Assembly: GCA_037441765.1 (NCBI GenBank)
Contig: JBBIRM010000090.1
Span: forward strand, 1 to 11,140
Source: JBBIRM01 sp037441765
GTDB lineage: Bacteria; Desulfobacterota; BSN033; UBA1163
Reading direction: 5' to 3'
Length of the DNA stretch: 11,140 nucleotides
The notes below the pieces were generated by a model. It was not told the origin of the DNA and searched no databases. It saw nothing but the letters and a program-made list of their open reading frames with translations. The position numbers were made by a program, and so were the translations under genes. Numbering within the stretch: the stretch's first letter is position 1; each line of letters starts with the position of its first letter. Of the stretch, positions 6,295 to 11,140 are shown piece after piece.

Positions 6295-7290
6295 ATGCCC
6301 GAACTTAGAAAAGATCCTATTCATGGAAGATGGGTGATCATTTCGACGGAGAGAAGCCGAAGACCTTCGGATTTCCCTCCAGAGACACGAAAGCCATTGG
6401 GCGGTTTTTGTCCCATTTGTGAAGGAAACGAAGACCGAACCCCACCAGAGATCCTCGCCTTTCGTAATAATGGGACATTGCCCAACACTCCAGGATGGTC
6501 TCTTAGAGTTGTCCCAAACAAATTCCCTGCCCTCCGTATCGAGGGAGAATTGGAGAGAGAGGGAGAAGGGATTTATGATAAGATGAACGGCATTGGCGCT
6601 CATGAAGTCGTCGTGGAGACTCCCCTTCATTACGAAACTCTTGCCACCCTGCCACTCAAGGCAGTGGAGGATGTGCTCTGGGCCTATCGGGAGAGGATCG
6701 TTGATTTGAGAAAGGATCCAAGGCTTCGATATGTTCTGGTCTTTAAAAACCATGGATTGGCCGCAGGAGCTTCTCTTGAACACTCCCATTCTCAGATCAT
6801 TGCCCTTCCCATCGTTCCGATCAGGGTCCGCGAAGAGATTGAGGGTTCAAAAAATTATTTCAACTACAAAGACCGTTGTGTCTTCTGTGATATCATCCGC
6901 CAGGAAATTCAGACGAAAAGCCGGATCATCTCTGAAAATGATTCCTTTCTCTCCATTGCCCCTTTTGCCTCGCGATTTCCTTTTGAAACCTGGATCCTCC
7001 CTAAGACCCATTTCCCCTGTTTTGAGAACATGGCCCCCTCCCTTTACCAGAAGGCCGCAGAGATTCTATCGGATACTCTTCAGAGATTGAAAAATGTTGT
7101 GAACGATCCTCCCTATAACTACATAATCCATACCTCTCCCTCTCAGGAGGTCGACAAGGAGTATTATCACTGGCATTTTGAGATCATGCCGAAGTTGACC
7201 AAGGTGGCTGGGTTTGAATGGGGAACAGGGTTCTACATCAATCCCACCCCGCCTGAAGAGGCCGCAGAGTATATGAGAGAAGCGAAATAA
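6295..7290 (+). CDS. galT: GalT-type hexose-1-phosphate nucleotidylyltransferase
   Basis: GalT transfers UMP between UDP-glucose and galactose-1-phosphate (Leloir pathway) through a uridylyl-histidine intermediate. In 331 residues, HSHSQ at 163-167 is the active-site H-x-H-x-Q motif; H165 would be the nucleophile, equal to His166 of the E. coli enzyme. C39 and C42 (CPIC), H112 and H163 match its zinc ligands. A second pair, C195 and C198 (CVFC), may bind another metal. The N-terminus with PELRKDPIHGRW is characteristic, so ATG 6295 is right although no Shine-Dalgarno is visible. The motif is HSHSQ rather than HPHGQ, as in a subgroup of short GalT proteins that also includes ADP-glucose phosphorylase-like enzymes, so the true substrate is open. 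The kinase gene follows after 5 bases and galU lies further on, which favours a UDP-sugar role. No galK or galE is in the window. Confidence 0.88.
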   Translation: MPELRKDPIHGRWVIISTERSRRPSDFPPETRKPLGGFCPICEGNEDRTPPEILAFRNNGTLPNTPGWSLRVVPNKFPALRIEGELEREGEGIYDKMNGIGAHEVVVETPLHYETLATLPLKAVEDVLWAYRERIVDLRKDPRLRYVLVFKNHGLAAGASLEHSHSQIIALPIVPIRVREEIEGSKNYFNYKDRCVFCDIIRQEIQTKSRIISENDSFLSIAPFASRFPFETWILPKTHFPCFENMAPSLYQKAAEILSDTLQRLKNVVNDPPYNYIIHTSPSQEVDKEYYHWHFEIMPKLTKVAGFEWGTGFYINPTPPEEAAEYMREAK

Positions 7291-7295
7291 GGATT

Positions 7296-9644
7296 ATGGA
7301 AACCTCTTTTGCCTACGATCTTTTAAAATCAATCATCCATCTCTCTACTTCTCATCTTCCATTGGAAACCAAACTGGATCAGATGCTAAAATCCATCTCA
7401 GACCATTTCCATTCAGACCGTTGTCTTCTCCTAAAACCAGACCAACTGAAAGGAAATGGACTCCTTTTGCGCTTTGCCCAAGAAGGAAAACCTTTATGGG
7501 GAGATGTGGAGATGGACATCGATGAAGGGTTATCCCTTCCCGAAGTGGAGGAACTCCTTCTGCCAGGTTTCGCCTTTCTTCCTCTCTCTGGCGAAACCTC
7601 TTTCTTAGGGTTTCTTTATCTCGGTTTTTTAAAGAACAGGTATTTTTCATCGGAGGAAAAAGAACTTCTTCTTCTCATCGCAAAGGAGATAGGGAGGACC
7701 ATTCAATATGACCATCTCCAAAAAGAGGCCCAAAAGAATGCCTCCGAATTGATTGCCCTCCAAGAGATAGGAAAAACTATCACGTCTACTTTAAAATTGG
7801 AGGACCTTTATGAGAAAATCCTCACAACAGGTTTAAAAATTTTAAAGGCCCGAGGTGGGGTATTGAGGATTGAGGACAAAAGATCTGGAGATCTGAAGAT
7901 CAAATTCAGTCTCGGCGGTTATGATGAGAATCCCCTTGACGAAAAGATTGCAAAAAGGGTCTTCTTTACCCGTACTCCCTTTCTCCTCAACCATTACAGT
8001 GGAGAGAAGTGCTCTTCTATCCTCTGTGTCCCTTTTCTATCAGGTGGGCAATGCTATGGAACATTGACCTTATACGATAAAGAGGCAGGCTCCTCTACCT
8101 TTGACCAGAGAGATTTTCAACTGCTGTTGACTATGGCCCACCAGACCTCCTTCGCCATTGAGAATGCCTTAACTCACTATGAAACCTCTTCCCTGGCCCA
8201 AGACTATGAGAAAAGGGCGAAACAACTCTCCACCCTCTGGGAGCTCAATAAGGCCCTGCTAACCACAGTGAATTTTGAACGTATCCTACATTTGATGCTG
8301 ACCGCTATCACCATAGGTGATGGATTGGGCTTCAATCGCGCTATGCTCTTCATGTTGAACGAAAAGGAACATACCTTGGATGGAACAATGGCGGTTGGGC
8401 CTGATACGTCTGAGGAAGCAGGCAAGATCTGGAGTGCCCTTTCTCAAAAAAAGGGGCCGCTTTCAGGTCTGTTGGAACAACTTTCAAATTCCTCCCCCAA
8501 CCATTCCCAATTAAATTCACTGGTCAGAGGGATTCGAATTCCCATCGAACGGGAGCAGTGCATTCTCTCCAGGACAGTGCTCGAAGGAAGGCCTTTCAAT
8601 ATTCAATTTCCAAGATATGAAGAGGGTTGGATCCAAACAAGTTGTGGTGGGCAGTGCCATTTAAGTTCAGAGATAGGATGTTCGATTGGGGCTCAATTGG
8701 GACGGGACCCAAGGGCTTACTCCTTCTCCACAGTTCCACTTTGGGGAAAGGGAAAGGTGATCGGGGTAATTGTGGTTGATAATCTCTACAATCAGAATCC
8801 CATCACAGAAGAAGACCTCCAATTTCTCAGCATGTTCTCAAATCAGGCGGGGTTAGCCATTGAAAATGCCCTTCTTTATCGAAACTTGGAAGATCTCCAT
8901 AGAGAACTTAAGGAGATGCAATCCCGTCTTATACACCATGAGAAGATGTCTGCCCTTGGAGAACTTTCCTCTACCATCGCCCACGAAATCAGGAACCCTC
9001 TTGTCTCCATTGGAGGATTTGCCCGTCGTCTTTACCAGAGCGTCCCTAACGAGGCACCGGAAAAGAGGTATACCCAAACCATCATGACTGAAGTCTTTCG
9101 TGTTGAGAAGATCCTCAGTGATCTTCTGAACTACACCAGAGATGAATCCATTGCTTTTAGAGAAATAAAACTCCAGGAGGTAATTGAGGAAAGCCTATCA
9201 ATGATCACAAATAAATTCACGGAGGGGAAGGTAGAAGTGGTCAAGCAGTATTCGGAAGGCCTCCCGAATGTCAAAGGAGACTACCATCAACTCAAGCACG
9301 CCTTCTTCAATCTCATTGACAACTCCTATCAAGCCATGAAAGGAGAAGGGACCTTATCCATTCGCATCTACCCGGTTGAGATGAACGGATCCCCTTTCGC
9401 ACGGGTGGAACTGGAGGATACAGGCAAGGGGATTGACCCTGAAAATCTTCACAACATCTTTAACCCTTTTTACACAACAAAGGATTCAAACCTGGGATTG
9501 GGTCTACCCATCTTTCATAAAATCATCACCTCTCATCAGGGTCAGATCGAGGTGGATAACCGACCAGGAGAGGGAGTAACTTTTATAATTACCCTCCCCG
9601 CCATGGAGGCAAGCCATGAAAAAGATCTTAGTCGTCGACGATGA
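7296..9644 (+). CDS. Soluble multi-GAF sensor histidine kinase
   Basis: A cytoplasmic two-component kinase of 782 residues without any membrane segment or signal peptide. By eye there are three GAF-type sensor regions: a degenerate one at about 13-140, one at about 152-295 and a longer one at about 311-527. A linker helix (about 528-550) leads to the kinase core. H563 in AHEIRNPL is the phosphorylated histidine. The N-box has N672 and N676, G1 is DTGKGI (708-713), the F-box is FNPFYTTK and G2 is GLGLP (734-738), so it should be active. The third GAF region contains C422, C450, C454 and C462, possibly a metal, Fe-S or redox site; the second has C239, C244 and C253. The ligand is unknown. It starts 5 bases after galT with only a weak ribosome-binding site and overlaps the regulator gene by 29 bases, so the latter is its likely partner. 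Confidence 0.92.
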   Translation: METSFAYDLLKSIIHLSTSHLPLETKLDQMLKSISDHFHSDRCLLLKPDQLKGNGLLLRFAQEGKPLWGDVEMDIDEGLSLPEVEELLLPGFAFLPLSGETSFLGFLYLGFLKNRYFSSEEKELLLLIAKEIGRTIQYDHLQKEAQKNASELIALQEIGKTITSTLKLEDLYEKILTTGLKILKARGGVLRIEDKRSGDLKIKFSLGGYDENPLDEKIAKRVFFTRTPFLLNHYSGEKCSSILCVPFLSGGQCYGTLTLYDKEAGSSTFDQRDFQLLLTMAHQTSFAIENALTHYETSSLAQDYEKRAKQLSTLWELNKALLTTVNFERILHLMLTAITIGDGLGFNRAMLFMLNEKEHTLDGTMAVGPDTSEEAGKIWSALSQKKGPLSGLLEQLSNSSPNHSQLNSLVRGIRIPIEREQCILSRTVLEGRPFNIQFPRYEEGWIQTSCGGQCHLSSEIGCSIGAQLGRDPRAYSFSTVPLWGKGKVIGVIVVDNLYNQNPITEEDLQFLSMFSNQAGLAIENALLYRNLEDLHRELKEMQSRLIHHEKMSALGELSSTIAHEIRNPLVSIGGFARRLYQSVPNEAPEKRYTQTIMTEVFRVEKILSDLLNYTRDESIAFREIKLQEVIEESLSMITNKFTEGKVEVVKQYSEGLPNVKGDYHQLKHAFFNLIDNSYQAMKGEGTLSIRIYPVEMNGSPFARVELEDTGKGIDPENLHNIFNPFYTTKDSNLGLGLPIFHKIITSHQGQIEVDNRPGEGVTFIITLPAMEASHEKDLSRRR

Positions 9645-9972
9645 GGAGAGTATCCGTTTCCTGTATAAAGAGGAGTTGGAAGAAGAGGGATTTATCGTTG
9701 AATTGGCCCAGAACGGGAAGGAAGCGCTCGATAAACTCTCCTTCTTCAAGCCCGATCTCATCACCCTTGACATCAAGATGCCCGTGATGGATGGGATTGA
9801 GGCACTGAAACGAATTCGAGAGATGGAAAGACATTTACCTGTTGTCCTCTGCTCTGCCTATGGAGAATATAAACAGGATTTTACAACCTGGGCTTCTGAT
9901 GCTTATATCGTAAAGTGTGCTGATTTGACCGAATTAAAAGTGACGATCCGAAGACTTCTTGGGGTCCTATGA
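9616..9972 (+). CDS. Single-domain response regulator (receiver only)
   Basis: A CheY-like receiver of 118 residues with no output domain. The acidic pocket D8 and D9, phospho-acceptor D52, switch residue S80 and conserved K100 are all present, so phosphorylation should work. The overlap with the kinase gene and a strong GGAGG at 9605-9609, 6 bases before ATG 9616, indicate translational coupling and a cognate pair. Having no DNA-binding or enzymatic domain, it must act by binding another protein or by passing phosphate along a relay. Its stop codon overlaps the galU start (ATGA, 9969-9972). Possible targets include a phosphorelay partner, a polysaccharide synthesis protein or the motility apparatus; the sequence does not decide. 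There is no sign of truncation, since the reading frame ends right after the last receiver helix. Confidence 0.9.
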   Translation: MKKILVVDDEESIRFLYKEELEEEGFIVELAQNGKEALDKLSFFKPDLITLDIKMPVMDGIEALKRIREMERHLPVVLCSAYGEYKQDFTTWASDAYIVKCADLTELKVTIRRLLGVL

Positions 9973-10832
9973 AAGTAAAGAAGGCGGTCATCCCAGCCGC
10001 AGGTTTGGGGACAAGGTTTCTCCCGGCCACCAAAGTTATCCCAAAAGAACTTCTGCCCATTGTGGATAAGCCTATCCTCCAATTCATCGTGGAGGAGTCA
10101 ACCTCCGCAGGGATAGAAGAGGTAATTCTTGTTACCAATAAAATAAAAGGAACGATCGAACAGCATTTTCACCCTTCCTCTGAACTTGAAGACCATCTCA
10201 AAAAGAAAGGGGAGAAAGACCTTCTCCAAAAGGTTCGGGAGATCAGTGGGAAGGTAAAATTGGTTTTTGTAACACAGAAGAACCCTCTGGGGTTGGGCCA
10301 TGCCATTCTCTGTGCTCAAAGGGCGGTGGGGAAGGAACCTTTTGCTGTGCTTTTAGGGGATGATCTGATAGATGCTCCAATCCCCTGTATCCGTCAGATG
10401 ATCGATCTTTACGAAAGATGGGGGGGAGCCCTCGTCGCCATTAAGAAGGTCCCGAGGTCAGAGACTCACCTCTATGGGATTATCAAAGGAAAAAAAATAG
10501 AAGACCGAGTCTTTAGAATAGAGGAGATGGTTGAAAAACCAGAGAAAGGTAAGGCCCCATCTACTTACGCCATCATTGGGCGTTATGTTCTTCCGCCCGA
10601 GATCTTTGGTATACTAAAAAATATTCCCCCTGATCATAGAGGCGAGATTCAATTGACCCATGCGCTGAGGGAGTTGAAAAAAAAGATACCTGTCTTTGGA
10701 TATGAATTTATCGGAGACAGGTATGATGCTGGTGATAAATTCGGATTTCTTCAGGCCAATATCTCCTATGGCCTAAAGCATCCAGAGGTCAGCGATAAAC
10801 TAAAATCCTATTTGAAAAAAATGCAGTTTTAA
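9969..10832 (+). CDS. galU: UTP-glucose-1-phosphate uridylyltransferase GalU
   Basis: GalU makes UDP-glucose from UTP and glucose-1-phosphate in the cytoplasm, supplying lipopolysaccharide, capsule and glycogen-type polymers and the UDP-sugar pool used by GalT. The 287 residues fit bacterial GalU. The nucleotide-binding motif AAGLGTRFLPATK spans 10-22, PKELLP 25-30, GLGHA 108-112, GDD 130-132, VEKP 188-191 and GEIQLTHAL 225-233. RYDAGDKFGF at 251-260 is the usual C-terminal signature. The start overlaps the stop of the response-regulator gene in ATGA, giving translational coupling; the ribosome-binding site is weak (GGGG at 9961-9964). Related dTDP- and CDP-glucose enzymes lack this motif set. 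The gene closes the galT-kinase-regulator-galU unit; no good terminator follows before the tRNA 65 bases on. Confidence 0.95.
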   Translation: MKVKKAVIPAAGLGTRFLPATKVIPKELLPIVDKPILQFIVEESTSAGIEEVILVTNKIKGTIEQHFHPSSELEDHLKKKGEKDLLQKVREISGKVKLVFVTQKNPLGLGHAILCAQRAVGKEPFAVLLGDDLIDAPIPCIRQMIDLYERWGGALVAIKKVPRSETHLYGIIKGKKIEDRVFRIEEMVEKPEKGKAPSTYAIIGRYVLPPEIFGILKNIPPDHRGEIQLTHALRELKKKIPVFGYEFIGDRYDAGDKFGFLQANISYGLKHPEVSDKLKSYLKKMQF

Positions 10833-10897
10833 ATAAAATAGTTAGTGGTGGAACATATAAACCATTGGCATGATGCCCTTTTAGGTTTTCAAAAGGT

Positions 10898-10973
10898 GGG
10901 GCAGTAGCTCAGCAGGGAGAGCGGCACGTTCGCAACGTGTAGGTCGGCGGTTCGAATCCGCTCTGCTCCACCA
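10898..10973 (+). tRNA. tRNA-Ala, anticodon CGC
   Basis: A full 76-base cloverleaf can be folded. The acceptor stem GGGGCAG (10898-10904) pairs with CTGCTCC (10963-10969) and includes the G3:U70 wobble that identifies alanine tRNA. The D-arm is GCTC/GAGC. The anticodon stem GCACG/CGTGT encloses loop TTCGCAA with anticodon CGC (10931-10933), reading GCG codons. The T-arm holds TTCGAAT, followed by discriminator A and an encoded CCA. No convincing separate promoter is visible in the 65 bases after galU. Confidence 0.97.
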
Positions 10974-11014
10974 ATTCTCATCTCCCATTTCCTACTTCCT
11001 ATTTGTTATTACAG

Positions 11015-11140
11015 GTTTCAATCCTTGTTTTAATGGAATCTCCTCTTCAACTCATATCGTAGGTCAGAAATGCCGTTGCCTCTTCGAGTTTCAATCCTTG
11101 TTTTAATGGAATCTCCTCTTCAACCTTTATCTCTTCCTCG
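11015..11140 (-). CRISPR. CRISPR array edge: two 37-base repeats, one full spacer, one partial
   Basis: Two identical 37-base repeats lie at 11015-11051 and 11088-11124, starting GTTTCAATCCTTG and ending CTCTTCAAC. They enclose a unique 36-base spacer (11052-11087), and a second, different spacer begins at 11125 and is cut by the window end. Repeat and spacer sizes suit type I or type III systems. On the minus strand the repeat ends in ATTGAAAC, the frequent 8-base crRNA 5' tag, so I infer leftward transcription with the trailer end at 11015. Only 41 pyrimidine-rich bases separate the array from the tRNA, too short for a usual leader, which agrees. No cas gene is in the window, so subtype is undetermined. 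Confidence 0.9.

Noticed and set aside
6286..6789. Minus-strand open frame opposite galT
   Set aside because: It covers the catalytic gene galT on the other strand and its translation has no family features.
10877..10896. CCTTTT/AAAAGG inverted repeat between galU and the tRNA as a terminator
   Set aside because: The stem is only 6 bp and mostly A-T, and it is followed directly by the tRNA without a T-run.
10974..11014. CRISPR leader between the tRNA and the first repeat
   Set aside because: Only 41 bases long and pyrimidine-rich rather than a long A/T-rich leader, and the repeat orientation points to a leader on the other side.

Overview
The window reads as a stretch of chromosome from a Gram-negative bacterium of moderate G+C content. 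A genuine DksA, periplasmic-type peptide uptake genes and a multi-GAF histidine kinase of a style common in Desulfobacterota and neighbouring phyla point that way. This assignment is an inference from protein style; no marker gene is present to fix it. All protein genes and the tRNA lie on the + strand and are tightly packed.

Region 1 (1-5777) is a complete ABC importer of the dipeptide/oligopeptide/nickel (Dpp/Opp) class: solute-binding protein, two permeases and two ATPases in the usual order. A good promoter sits only a few bases before the first start codon, so that mRNA may be leaderless or nearly so. Both ATPases carry the same four-cysteine C-terminal motif. Two short gaps flanking the first ATPase gene share a 14-base sequence, and one copy forms a perfect 10-bp hairpin.

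Region 2 (5778-10832) starts after an A/T-rich gap. It holds dksA, a galT-type hexose-1-phosphate nucleotidylyltransferase, a large soluble histidine kinase with three GAF-type regions, a single-domain response regulator and galU. The last four are separated by at most 5 bases or overlap (29 and 4 bases), so they look like one transcription unit. GalT and GalU would feed UDP-glucose and UDP-galactose metabolism for surface polysaccharide. Why a two-component pair lies between them is not explained by the sequence. The third GAF region has a cluster of cysteines that could be a metal, Fe-S or redox site.

Region 3 (10833-11140) has a tRNA-Ala with anticodon CGC and encoded CCA, followed 41 bases later by the edge of a CRISPR array: two identical 37-base repeats around one 36-base spacer, with a second spacer running off the window. 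The repeat's minus strand ends in ATTGAAAC, the common type I/III crRNA 5' tag. The array is therefore probably transcribed leftward, with its old (trailer) end beside the tRNA and its leader and any cas genes to the right, outside the window.

Overall this is mostly ordinary core metabolism. The least explained items are the CRISPR array, the cysteine-rich GAF sensor placed between galT and galU, and the small intergenic repeat. I see no clear undescribed defence or mobile system inside the window.
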